Of a stretch of 64,000 nucleotides of DNA, positions 19,494 through 31,141 are shown one piece after another. The notes under the pieces were generated by a model. That model saw only the letters and a list, made by a program, of their open reading frames with translations, made no database searches and was not told where the DNA came from. Made by a program: the position numbers and the translations under genes. The stretch is from Cladorrhinum sp. PSN259 (lineage: Eukaryota; Ascomycota; Sordariomycetes; Sordariales; Podosporaceae), in contig MU867099.1 of assembly GCA_033725935.1 (NCBI GenBank), forward strand, positions 191,981-255,980, written 5' to 3'. Each line of letters opens with the position of its first letter. Position 1 is the stretch's first letter.

Positions 19494-22400
19494 CTTTTCG
19501 AAGCCGCTCTGCGGCACCAGAAGTAATTGCAACTCAATTGGGTGCAGGGGGCATCAGGAAGTCAATCGAACAAATCGCGTGGCGTAAAACGTTATCAGAG
19601 CGCGATCGTGACCGGGAAACCTCGAGATGGGGGTGGTCGGTACGTCGGTCGTGACAATTAATTGATTAAAGACAGTTGCAACTTGGGTTCTGAACGGGCG
19701 TCAGCGACGACCGGTCCTGCACAACAAAGAGTACAACAAAACAAGCGCAAGCGATCGAGGGTAAGAAGCTGAGAGAAGCGATGGTTGAAAACAGGTTAAA
19801 CGCACCATCAATCGAGAACCTGCGGGAATGGCTGCAAATGGACTGAAGAAATGCAGCAGCAGCAGACGACGGCCTAGAGCGCAACCAAGTGCTGTTTCCA
19901 GATGAATCCAATGCAGAATAATAAGTTAAAGGAGTGGACGGCCAATCCAGCGCAAATCTCAAGATCTGCTGCTGGAATTGAGCCAAGTTGGGGTTGGGGG
20001 TGGAGGGGGTCGACGAACGACGACGGAGGTATGAGGGAGGAGGATGCGGGAGAAGAGGATGGAGATTGGGAGTGTTGAAGAGAGGGTGAACCGAGCACAT
20101 AACAAGAAAACTAGGTTGGGGTGGGGGCCTAGCGCAGATGCGGACATGCGGACTGTGCAGAAGGTGAACAGTTTAGACAGTGTCCAGGAACATCTCGTAC
20201 AGTGGTGAGCCTGGACGGAGGAAAGTGGAGCTGGGCTTGGGGCGGGAGGGGGAAAGTGGGCCAGTGATATGAACACAACTGGCCAGTGACGGGCCCCAGT
20301 TCGTCCCAGCTGTCCGAACCACAAGAAAGCAATCCAGGCACGCCGCCGGGGCCTTGAGAGCGGACTCCTGAATTGAGCCAAACCCGAATTGCTCTCGTTT
20401 CAAATATCTTTGGCGGACTCACTCATGTCGTCAGAATTCAACAACCAGTCTTGCTAAAAAGGCACCGGCGGTTCTCGATTGCACGCTCACACTGTCTACG
20501 CCCGCAAATGTTCCCTATTCAGTCAAGCCGGTCCATCACATCGCGGGGGTCTCAACGGCCTCTTGACTGTCCAGATTAATGAGCGATGCAACTCTAGAGT
20601 TGCAATGAGAGGGGATCGCGTACAGCAAGCAACACACTGTCACCCGCATACATACATGTGCCTCTCTCCAGGAACAGGTATTCAGGGCAAGACTACCACC
20701 CTAGATCCAGTCTACAACGGTGATACAAGGCAAATTTCGGATTGAGAGTGCCGACGATGAACCTCGACAAGCTTACTGAGTCTCATCCGTTTGCTTTTCA
20801 ACTTGGATACAATTATAAACAAAGATGGAAAAGCTGTCAAGACTCAATTTCGTATTTGTCCCACTGCTTTATTAGATGGAAGGCTACGCGACCGTCTGCG
20901 CCTCATCGCCCTAGCGTCAGGTACCCCGCTATTGCTCATCAGAGTTCATCTGATTGCAGTTAAAAGGCCAAGTCCCTGTGACCCGCAGCGCCCGCAAAAT
21001 TGCTTCCGGGATGACCGCTAACTGGCAAGCTGATGCTGGGTTCCTGGCGCCCCCTGGACGCATGCTGACAAGGATGTCAGGCACAACGATTTGGGCGAAC
21101 AACCGGTCGAATCCTGTGCACACTGTGTCGCTTCCTGCATAATATTTCTCTTTATGCCCTGCGTTATCCGGAGTCTTCAGACCAGGGGAGCGGTGAGAAG
21201 CCCACGACCGAGATGGATGGTTGGACGATGGTAGTTGAGGGTGGCAATATTTGTCTGTACACTTACATTCACCGCGGATGACTGGACAAGAGCACAGATT
21301 GCATTCCTTAAAGGTTTGCACGGCCGGACTGATCCTCCTCTGCACCTGCGATCTTTCTGACGGCCACGACTGGCAGCTTATGCCCCGGATTTGCAAGTAC
21401 CATCATATTACCGGTTAATAAGAAGCGTGAAGCTCGTAGATATTTGGCCGTCTTTAGAAATCGTGATCCGCTCACTGAACGGTCAACAATCTGCAGGGAG
21501 CCGGCCCGCGCAGAGTCAGACAGGCACGTGGTGGTCAAAATCACTTGTGATAATTTGTTAGTGATTTGCAACAAAACTGCCACAAGTGATATCGATCAGG
21601 TCGGCCCTCGAACCAAACACAGACGCTATGCCTACCTGCTGTTCTTGGTGTTCTGGAGGCGCTCTGGTTTGTGCAAGACCACCTGCGTCCCTGAGGGCTG
21701 CAGTAGCTCGATGTCAGGACCCTGTAACCAGATCGATCTCTTGTCCAGTTGAGAGCTCGAAACGCCCTTCTGCAGGGGGTGCACGGATGCTTCTGCATAA
21801 CGCCACACACATTCAGCCGGATGCTATCTCAACAAGAAGTGGCCTTGAAATGTGAGGCGTTGAAGATGTCAAGTCACACCAACATTGATTGTCGCTAGGA
21901 TAACACAACGGTTATGAGGAATGACAAGTGCAAGTATCAATGCGGGTGCTGACACTGACAAGGCGAGAAATGGCATCATCTTCTTCTCTAGACCGCCTGG
22001 ACCATCTAACCGCGGACTTGAAGTGATGTGCCACCCTCCTACTCAAGGGCATATGCAAGATAAGACTTGTTGTCTTTGCGACAGGTCGCCTTGCTTCCGT
22101 GCCCTTGATGGGCAGGTTACTGTATACGCAGACTGCAGTTCGTTCAATATTGATAGACAGATATCTCAGACAGCGAAGATGCATTCCATGTTTCCTTGCG
22201 TCACCGAGGTAAGGTAAGATATCTATGGAATAAATGCACTAGGGGCGGAGACTTGCCGCATTTTATGAAGCGAATGTCGGTGATTCTGCCATGACCCTGG
22301 TCTTAGGAGTCCTGTTAAGACTCATTTGACGCAATTTCCACTCGCTGCCCAGAACAATATGATTGAAGTTTATCGTGTCTCAAGCATAATGTGATCGAGA

Positions 22401-23158
22401 AACGAGACTAGACCTTGGTATTCTCAATACTTTATCGGGATTATTCAGGGTGTGCCTTTGACCGTTTGTTTCCTCGAGCATCGTTCTGGGCTTCGGTTGC
22501 ACTCATTTCCGGTGTGAGCGGCTCTCAGGCTGCTAAGCCAACTTGATTACCACACCATGGAGCCTTTTCCCCGCAAGAACCTTGGGCAAATAGGGAAAGC
22601 GCCCGGTAGTCGGCCGTTTTAGGGCGGAGAGATCGTTATTCAACCGATTTGTCCCTGCAACTCTCATGGTGCCGTGTACACAGATTGGCATCCGCCCCGC
22701 TATCCCGCAAAACAACGAAGCATGGACAAGGAATTGCGTACCTGAAACAATCCCACAAGAACTGCCGGCCAAAAAGGCCGAAACATGGAAGCATCGAAAC
22801 ATTGCTAGAAGCTGGCTGCTTGGGCTTAGTGCTGACATGCAGGTAAATGATGTTAGCAAACTGAATTCGAAACTTCATAGTACTCGGATTTGCACGTAGT
22901 ATTGTAGATTGAAGAACACAGTATGGATATGAGTTGCATAACCGTAAATGCGTCTGCGAATCTGAGTGGCTCCTTGTCGCCAATCCCCTGGATGCCAAGA
23001 GAAGGGGACCCGCCCAAAGGAACCGCCGCCCCCGCAGAGTCTGGAATTTTTGAACTTTTGCGCAGTGCTGACCGCCTTTATTTTTGTCGATATCCGATTA
23101 TCGTTGCCATATCAATTACATCTTCATCAGACATCTTGCCTGTGCTTCGCAATACGCA
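19494..23158. other. 3.7 kb intergenic region without a recognisable gene
   Basis: This lies between the divergent 944-residue gene and CGR1. The part next to the former (about 19.7-20.4 kb) is strongly pyrimidine-rich on the minus strand, as in fungal promoters and leaders. The remainder has ordinary base composition, several open frames of 80-155 codons on both strands, and no motif, start context or intron pattern that I can support. One frame at 20929-21396 (minus) has scattered cysteines but no signal peptide. No repeat or transposon end is visible. Confidence 0.5.
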
Positions 23159-23662
23159 ATGTCTGCCAAAGAAATCAACCCGGCCACCCCGGCCCCCGCT
23201 CCTGCCGCTGCCAAGAACTTGGGCATGCGCAAGAATGGTACGGCCGCTTTCTTTCTTGTCACTCATTCTTCTTGGGAAATCGACGCTGATGATAATTTTC
23301 ATAGGCCAGCAATGGATCGCGCCCAAAAAGGCCTTTCGCCCTGCTGCCGGTCTGACCTCGTATGAAGCGCGCAAGAAACACAGAGACACCCAACAGGCAA
23401 CGAAGGCCAAGGAAAAAGAGATGAAGGAAGAGAAAGAAGAAATCAGACAGGTGTGTACCCCCTTGGGAACTGGTAATTTCTTGAGGGATGTTGGATCGTA
23501 CAGCTGACCAGAGAACCCCAGGCACGAATCACGAAGCTCAGAGAGAAGAGGGCGGCAAAGGAGGAGAAGGAGAGATATGAGAAGATGGCTGAGAAAATGC
23601 ACAAGAAGAGAGTTGAGAGGTTGAAGCGCAAGGAGAAGCGCAACAAGTTGATCAACTCATGA
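23159..23662 (+). CDS. CGR1: rRNA-processing protein Cgr1
   Basis: Exons are 23159-23237, 23305-23450 and 23522-23662, giving 121 residues, the normal size for the family (about 115-125). Introns are 67 and 71 nt with GTACGG...CATAG and GTGTGT...CCCAG ends. After an Ala/Pro-rich start, the protein shows the Cgr1 core GMRKNGQQWIAPKKAFRP, then SYEARKKHRDTQQATKAKEKEMKEEKE. The rest is a highly charged coiled-coil rich in Lys, Arg and Glu, ending KRNKLINS. By family it is a nucleolar protein needed for 60S pre-rRNA processing, and in Aspergillus CgrA supports growth at high temperature. The splice joins are well supported by restoration of the conserved N-terminal motif across the first intron and the continuous helix across the second. 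Confidence 0.93.
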
Positions 23663-24383
23663 GCCCTTTCACGACATTGCGCCATTGCGCCATTGCTTGA
23701 TTTTTTCGATAATTTCCTCGATACCCACTGCAGGAAGGCAGGCATACAACGATTTATTATGGAGCGTAAACAACGACGCTTTTGCTCTCTGCGGCCAGTT
23801 CTTCCAGAAATGGAACATTAAGATCAGGGTGGCGTTTCGAAGTTCGCGCGGAACACGGTTGAGTCTCAACCATGTGAGTGTTCTCAGGCGACTAATGGTT
23901 GATGTTAACTGAATACATCATATATGTGTTCTAGTTTGAGATTATTCAGTCCCAATACGGTCGGTTCCATTACAGTATTTATGTGTAACAGTATTAGATG
24001 CCATTATACCCAGTCTTATTTCTAGAATGATAGAAAAATCTGGATAGTCGAACTGCATGATGAAGTATACAGCGAAAGAAATTCCCGAATTCCAACCAGA
24101 CACCCTTGGACAAGCGACATGTGCCAGCTCATATAGCTAGAAGTTATCACATGCACTGCTGGCCGTTGGTTTGGGTCGGGTGCGCTGCCGCGCTGCCGCG
24201 CTGCCGCCAATCCTGGGCTGTCCCGCCCCACCCTGACGGTCGCTTGACTGCTGAGACAGCTAACCATGACTTCACAAGCCTTCCAATCACCCTGTCTATC
24301 TGTTTAGCTCAAGCCTCCAATGTCATTGCGTGTTGTGCCACCAACGCCCAATTCCACAAAACCCGAGCTGAAGAGAACAGACA
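23663..24383. promoter_or_regulatory. Intergenic: CGR1 3' flank and promoter of the coiled-coil membrane protein gene
   Basis: No gene is visible in these 720 bases. A short GC-rich direct repeat lies at 24182-24205. Confidence 0.45.
24182..24205. repeat. Short tandem repeat, GCGCTGCC x3
   Basis: Three perfect head-to-tail copies of an 8-base GC-rich unit lie about 180 bases upstream of the next gene's start. Confidence 0.9.
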
Positions 24384-25570
24384 ATGACCCAAAATGGCGC
24401 CGAGGCATTCAAAACCTCATCGCCAGCCCGGCCGCGGCACCAAATAACCCGTTCGATATCCGAGTTCTCCTCTCCAATCTCGCGCCTCCACCGCCATAAT
24501 TCGAATCGCGCCTTCAAGGATAATAGGGACCGAGAAACCCTCAGCCCTGTTGCCCAATCCACAGTGTCGGGCCCGCAAGCCAGACATTCATATGAAGTTT
24601 CGCGATCTGAAGGAGTAACGCCAAACGCCAGTCCAAACGCAAGCAGACGTGCAAGCGTTCTCTACAACTCGGCTGACGACGTAATGCCTGGGATCCTCGG
24701 TGGCTCTGCTCAGAAAGCATCAGGTGCTCCTGCACCCGCGATTGTGCCTGCTGCTCCTGCTGCTCCGGCATCTGTATCCGCGCCGGCATCGATCAAGAAA
24801 GTTACAAGAGAGAAAGATCTGGTTTGGGAGCAGCAGAAGGCCATCGCGCGGAAGAGGTTGGTGTCGACGTATGATACTAATAACCGCAAAGTTGCAGAGG
24901 GCTGACAGTTTGTCACAGTGGTTTACAACGCTCGCTCTTCGAGCTTGAGACCTTCGCAGGCTCGACTACCTCGCGCCTCAACGACACATACTACTCAGTC
25001 CTGGAGAAGCTTGGTACGCTTCAGAACACCATTTCCGCGCTAAAGGAACTCGCAGAACTCTCTAGTCAGATCAACACCAATTTCATCACAGAGGCAGACG
25101 GCCTTGTTGACGACTTCAGCTCACAACTCGATGCGCTGGGCCACTTTGAGGACCAACAAGAGCGGATCGTGTCACTACAACTTCGTATTCACAGAGGACG
25201 GGAGAATATCAAATCTCTCAGTGAGCGGGTGGATATCGTAAGAGAGCGGATAGAGAACTGGGAACGCGCAGACAGGGAGTGGCAGGAAAAAACTAGAAAG
25301 CGTCTCAAGGCCGTCTGGGTGATCTCAATTATCGCCGTTCTCCTGCTGATCCTGCTCTTCATTGTCGCTCAATATGCGTCTGAGAGGGTGGATGTTACCT
25401 CAAGCAACTTCGCCAATGACAGAAGCAACCTTAGGGATGTCACTGGCAGCAAGTCGGGTTCTGAAATCTCGGGAACGCAAACGGGTGATAGGGCATTGAA
25501 TTGGACAGGGTCTTCGGAAAGCTCATCATCTCTGGCGACCGAGATGCTCAGGGCGTTTGATGAGCTGTAA
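24384..25570 (+). CDS. Coiled-coil single-pass membrane protein, function unknown
   Basis: Exons are 24384-24868 and 24919-25570, giving 378 residues. The 50-nt intron has a GTATGA donor, a CTGAC branch and a CACAG acceptor. It joins RKRLVST to GLQRSLFELETFAGS and removes the stop that ends the first frame. Residues 1-140 are disordered and rich in Ser/Arg/Pro/Ala. A helical segment DLVWEQQKAIARKRL follows. Residues ~165-290 are predicted coiled coil (ENIKSLSERVDIVRERIENWERADREWQEKTRKRL). A clear membrane segment (VWVISIIAVLLLILLFIVAQY, about 293-313) is next. The remaining ~65 residues are polar and Ser/Thr-rich with an NWT sequon. The basic flank before the membrane segment suggests a cytosolic or nucleoplasmic N terminus, in the manner of a tail-anchored-like or nuclear-envelope protein. 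I do not recognise the family. Confidence 0.75.
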
Positions 25571-27113
25571 CAACATGTTTGATGTTTGGATTCGTTTGTA
25601 AAATTGCATACCGTATCGATACCCAAGCAAGCAAGTACTTCACGTGGTTTGACTTGCTTGTTTTCTAGATTACTGATTTCACACTCATTGCAATCCTACA
25701 AATCATTTTTTGAGGAATCAACAACGTCGGATTCCGTTCTTCAGCTCCGTGCCGGTCTTCAATGTCGCATGCCCGTTCTCCGTGTTGCTCGGCAGTTGAG
25801 ATGGCCAAATCCGATCGATACAGGGAACCCCAACACTAAGGTACCAGGATGCATGTCTCCACTGATGGTGAGGCCTCTCGCATCTGCAGCATCTCACTTA
25901 AAATGATAATAGGGGTCCACCACAAATTACACGTTCCACCCGGGATTCAAACAAAAGAAGGGCGTTGGAACACAGGACGGTGCCGTAGGGCGGGCCTCAT
26001 CAGTGTCCAGGAGGCGCTGTCAGCGGTGTTCGGCATGTTCGCTCCTAAAAGCGTGCGTGCAGGAAACGTCATCAGAAGACCAACTGGATATACGCCACGG
26101 TTTTCCCAAATGCGTCATCGGGCGCTGGCGGGGATACTAAGTTGCCCGCCAAGTACTAAGTTGCCCGCCAAGTACCAAGATGCCCCGCCAAGTCAACCTG
26201 CAAAGACTCGGCACCGCTCTTGTGACAGGATTTCGCGGGGAGGGCTGCGAACTGTTTCTTGGGTCTCGATGATTTCTTGATTCTGCTGTTTCCTTCTTTA
26301 GAGTCTTGGATTCGACATCATTCGCCCAGAAGCTTGGGAGATGAGATCTGGGGCTGGGCACAAATATCAACGGCCCGTTGACCCTTTGATATACGCGTCC
26401 ACGTATATATCTCCGGTGAGCCTAGCTCCCAGGAACCTTCTGATCGACCGTCTTTTTCTATAATCATTCCAGCCATCACAGCTTTGTCTCGGAGTGGGCT
26501 TGAGGTAGTTTTAAAACTTTAAAAGCACTCGTTGTTTGTTTCCCGTCCCGGTCCGTCTTTTGTTCAACTTACTGCTTGTTGGTCCTCGGCCAAGCCCATT
26601 TACAGTTGCTTCAAGCGCTCGATACGGTCAGCTTTGGGAGACTCAGGTCAAGACGTGCCGCTCTGTCCCACAAAACCGAGAACGGCACCGTGAGATTCCC
26701 CAGGCACCCGGGACCCCCTGAGTGCCCAAATCCCAGAAGGAGCATAGCATTCTGGATACCAATTTTGGTCCTGTTGGGGCTTACTACGGATTCCGCTTTG
26801 GTGGGACAATCTTCCTGCCCCGCCATAGTACCACGATTCTCGAACGTCGACCCCTGTCCCATCACATTTGGAAGGGGGAGAAGACAAGAGAAGTGTGTGG
26901 CGCTTACCTATCTACCTGTTCACTCTTTTCTTCGACCTACGTTACTGGCGCCACTGCCAGAGTAATACTAACAGCGGCCAACCACCTAGCCACCTGCTTT
27001 GACACACTCTCAAGAGGATCCCGGACCGCGATAACGAGGAGAAACAAACATATCAAAATACTTGGCGGAACAGCTTCACAATACTCTAAACCCTACCAAA
27101 CCGCAGTACAACA
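25571..27113. promoter_or_regulatory. 1.5 kb intergenic, promoter side of the PX-domain gene
   Basis: Holds a three-copy 19-bp tandem repeat at 26135-26192 and a TATATAT stretch near 26402. The last 500 bases contain open frames with no recognisable motif; I take them as promoter and leader of the gene at 27114. Confidence 0.45.
26135..26192. repeat. Tandem repeat, 19-bp unit, three copies
   Basis: Two identical copies of TACTAAGTTGCCCGCCAAG (26135-26153, 26154-26172) are followed by a diverged third copy with one inserted C (26173-26192). Non-coding context. Confidence 0.95.
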
Positions 27114-30100
27114 ATGGCTGCCACAGGTCCTTCGGACGCACCATCCAACGCGGAAAGCGACGGAACCACAGTTCAACCGGGCCAGTCTCTCAAATTACCT
27201 ACAAGAATGGCGTCTAATGTTGCTGCCGGCGCACCATCATCGCCCAAGACTGCGTTGACGGGGAAGCAGGAGCATTGTGAGTTATCCGGCCTATGCATTC
27301 TACTCTGCCCCTGACACACGCACATAGAACTAACCACACTTTGCGTCTGTTTTATAGATCTGAAGCGCGAACTTGTCTCCGAGCAGGTAAAATGGGAAAT
27401 CTCGGAGCTCAACTCGCCAACAGCGTTGCGACGGTTCGGCGCCCCATTCAAGTCCGAATATGGGGAGGTATCACCGCTGGATTCGGAGCTGCCCATCCTC
27501 AGATACATTTTCGTTCACCATATCCGCGAATTTCCATTTCTCGACAAGGCAAGGGAGAAAGAGTTTTGGCAAGATAAATTACAAGTATTCCTCGAGTCTT
27601 TTGCCAGTAAAGGAATCTCGTCTTCGGAGGATCGCCTAGAGGAAACCAAGAGGAAGAAGCTTGCGGTGAAGGCCAAGAAGTTGGTGGAGCTAATGATGGT
27701 TTCTGGAGTGCGGACTTCCTCGGGCTTTGAGGAAAGAATTAGGTTCTCCGAACTTGAAATCGTTGATGCGAATGCGATCGATACTGGAGTTTTGTCGTCA
27801 TTACCGGAGGGTAACTACCTGAACGGGTGGGATGTGAATGTGGCTGGTGTTAGGATAACCTCGGTCAGGAGAAATATCAGGCATCACAAACATGCTGTGA
27901 GTAGCTTATGGATGACTGTTAAGCAAAGATCTTCAGCGCTGACCTCAAATAGGAATTCTTGCTCCGCGTCAAGCGAAAAGGGGGCATTGAGCATTTCGTT
28001 GGCCGACGATATGGTGACTTTGCACGCCTACACAAGGACCTACGAACTGAGCTACCAGGAAAGGTGCTGCCTCCTATGCCGAAGAAGAACAAGGCTGATG
28101 CCGCTGCTCCAAGCGATAGCGGCGGTGGCAGCAATGGATCGGAAGCGTCGTCTATTTCCTCAGTCTCAACTCGTCCCCCGGCCAGCCCCGCCGTCGACAG
28201 CTTCAAACAACAGAGCGATGCCGTGTCGAGACTGCTTTCCGTGAAAGGTTTGTAGTATATGGTCATACTGTAATACCGAAGTCATTCGCTAATTCTGTTA
28301 GATCAACGGTCGAGCGGGAAACTGTCTCCTCGGACATCCTTTGATGGCAGACCAAAGAGCCCGCGGTCTCAAGAGGTAAGCTTCAGCTACGGTGCAATAG
28401 CCGAGTATTCAGACATATCTAACGGTATCCAGACTGTTATTCTATGGCGCGAGGGTCAACGAGTGTCGCTGCGTGCTTTCCTGCGCACCCTCTTACACAA
28501 CCCCCAGATAGCTCAAACCAAGGCGATGGAGGAATTCTTGACTGGCGACCCAATACCTTTAACAGACGCAGATGTAGAGGATATTTATCAACGAAAGAAT
28601 CTTGATAAGAAGCGAGTTGAAGAGCAGAAACAGTTCTACGAAATTGCCCGAAAGCGTGCGGCGGAACTTGATGTGTATATGGAACAGTGGGTACACTATG
28701 AAACACTGTTCAAGACATCTGCTGACATGCTCTAGATTTCGACAAGATATCGTCGAACGCAACGGCTTGACGATGTTGTTCAAGGAGATCAAGGAAAAGG
28801 AGACGATCCAGGATCTAAGCTTACAGTACCAGAAGTTTGCAGAATGGCTGCGGATTGAGGTTGCAGCCACGATCTACCATCTTTTCCTTGCTGAGGACAA
28901 TTCGCCAGAATTGTTTGCTCAGGCAAAGAAGATTCACTCGCTGATCCCGTACACAATCCTGAAGAATGTCATTCGCGTTGCTAATCCGGCAGCTGTCATG
29001 TCCAAGGTCTTAGATCTCTTCCTAGCACAACCCTTCGGCGCCAGGTCTTTGATGCAACGCATCTTTTCCCTCACTCTAAACGATGGCATCAGTAGCTTCC
29101 AAAAGGCAATCGATGCTTTGGCTGAAAAGATTGGGGATCCAGTGTTTGTCGAGAAACTGAAGCGGTACACAGAATCAGAGGAGCACATCAAGGCGGAAAT
29201 TAGGGAAGAAGCCCAAGCTGAAGACATCGATGTCGTCGTCGCCATATTGAGATCGGATCTGATTGAGCCAGCACTTGGTCCTAAACAGATTGAGCGGCTC
29301 TACAACGCATATGTCGCCTTCAACAGCGCGGTAGAGAACGTGGACGAAGAACTCAAGCAAGGTGCTCAGCTCTTTTCGTACCTCAAACAGGAGCTCAAGC
29401 TCTACATGCGCCAGAGGGATAAGGCGATGATGCTGAGTCTTATCGAGGAGCCGGTTACACTGCAGTTGTTCCGCGACTTGTTCACCATCTTCTACGAACC
29501 GCTTGTTCGAGTTTACAAGTCAGCCAACGTATACAGCAGCGTAACGGACTTCGCGATGTTCATCGACGATCTCATCCAGGTGGTCGAGAAGTGCCGGGAA
29601 CAGGATGCTTCTGCGGATCCTAACCAGACAGTGCAAGCTTTCATTGACCTTTGTCAGCGACATGAACATAACTTTTACAAGTTTGTCCACGAAGTCCACA
29701 CTCACGATAACGGCTTGTTTACGCAGTTGATGGGTTGGATTGAGGGCATCCTTGAATTTCTGCGACATGGCCCGAAGAATGGCAGCCTGGATATCAACGC
29801 GCTGTTTGAAGGAGCTACGAGCACTGGCGTGATTGACAATGAGAAGGCAATTGAGGAGATTGACAAGCTAATCTCCTGGCAAGAGGCGCGGAAGAAGTGG
29901 CATCACGACAAGACGAGGCAGAAGATGGCGGCCGAGGGTAGCCCGACTGCAGAGGGAATCCCACTGGCCTTTAAGTCAACTGATTTTGGCCTTGATCAAG
30001 AGGATTTGGACGACATGGGATATGACGATGAGGATTCAGAGTCCGAGGCAGAGCTCGAGGTTGAAGATGAGATGGATCCAATTGACGCAGAGCGGAGGAG

Positions 30101-30224
30101 AAGGGCGCGCAGACAGGACCGGCTACGGCGCAATGCGGGAGAGCCAGAGAAGCCTGAGGTGTCTGAGGTGCACAAGCTGAAGGATAACTTCCTCATCATG
30201 CTGAGAATGGTGCTAGCCGAGTAG
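27114..30224 (+). CDS. PXB-PX-DUF3818 lipid-binding protein (Lec1/YPR097W-like)
   Basis: Six exons: 27114-27276, 27358-27896, 27953-28247, 28302-28375, 28433-28686 and 28736-30224, giving 937 residues with no frame conflict. The fifth intron uses a GTGGGT donor inside GAACA|GTGGGT, which yields YMEQFRQDIVERNG. Domains: PXB (about 55-230); PX (about 235-345, with GRRYGDFARLHKDLR and LPPMPKK, interrupted by a Ser/Gly-rich loop); then a large helical PXC/DUF3818 region (about 360-800, NGLTMLFKEIKEKETIQDLS); and an acidic then basic C terminus ending KLKDNFLIMLRMVLAE. By family the PX domain binds phosphoinositides, and yeast Lec1 is a membrane-associated protein linked to lipid distribution. Reading: a peripheral membrane protein of endosomal, ER or lipid-droplet contact, not a classical sorting nexin, since it lacks a BAR domain. 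Confidence 0.9.
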
Positions 30225-31141
30225 GACAAGGCTAAAGAAGAAGATATCTGCCATCACGGCTATTGGGATTGGAGTTTGGGTTTAAGCTTGAGACGGAGTT
30301 TATAGAAAGGATGACAGAGTCACCAGAAGAAAGCGGCCAGTACGCCTATCAAGTTGCTCATGCACGTATGCATTGAGACGTGTTCGTCTGATATATTGTA
30401 GTTGGAAGAGGATTCACACCCTCGATTAGCATTATTATTCTCCTCCTCGGTGCTTGCTTCTATTCAACAAGCGCCGAGTTGATACCTAGCACTATAATTT
30501 TTTATTGTTATTTTTAGCCTCAGATATTGTTTACAAACCCCTGACTTAGTAATACTAGTTAGAACAGAGAGTTAAAGCGGACGTCCAGACGAGCCGAGGA
30601 TGTTCCCAGAACTTTGTATGAGATGGACCCGCACACATGCTCTCCCGGTCCCTCTATCCGATATTCGAATGTGAGAGTCGTGCAGCAGCAAGCAACGGAA
30701 ACACACATCCTGCGCTTAAAAATTTAAAAAGTTTCGTCTCAAGTGGTGCAAACTTGCTCAAGAGGACAACTTTTTGGTTAAATATGAGCATGTGAATTTG
30801 AGACGAGGATTTCGGATTTGGGAAGTTTATAGTGACACAAAGAGCCGGAGACAGCGGGGACAAGGAAACTCTGTAAAATACGCTCCGAGGCGCCATTGGA
30901 TTGGCCACTCCGATCCCTTCGTAGAAAACCCAACCCCACAATCTTGACTGGAGTGCACGCGGGCTTGGTCGGCAACTCGGGTAATCAGGTTTCGCTGATT
31001 GGTCGATTTTCCAACAGCTCTGGGGGCCGGGACTTAGAGGGTCTTGGAATCATTGATTCGGCTGCATGACAATGAAAGAGGCTCAAATCTTTCCTTGAAG
31101 GCCGAACACCTCCCCCTCCCCTCCAGACCTCATAATACACA
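30225..31141. promoter_or_regulatory. Intergenic, 3' flank of the PX gene and SDH1 promoter
   Basis: These 917 bases lie between two plus-strand genes. No gene is supported. The last ~60 bases before the SDH1 ATG are C-rich and pyrimidine-rich on the plus strand. Confidence 0.45.

Noticed and set aside
20929..21396. 155-codon minus-strand frame with several cysteines, a possible small secreted protein
   Set aside because: No signal peptide, no regular Cys spacing and no splice pattern; frames of this size are expected by chance in 3.7 kb.
23084..23507. Several open frames on both strands around 23.1-23.6 kb
   Set aside because: They overlap the three-exon CGR1 gene in wrong frames or run through its introns.
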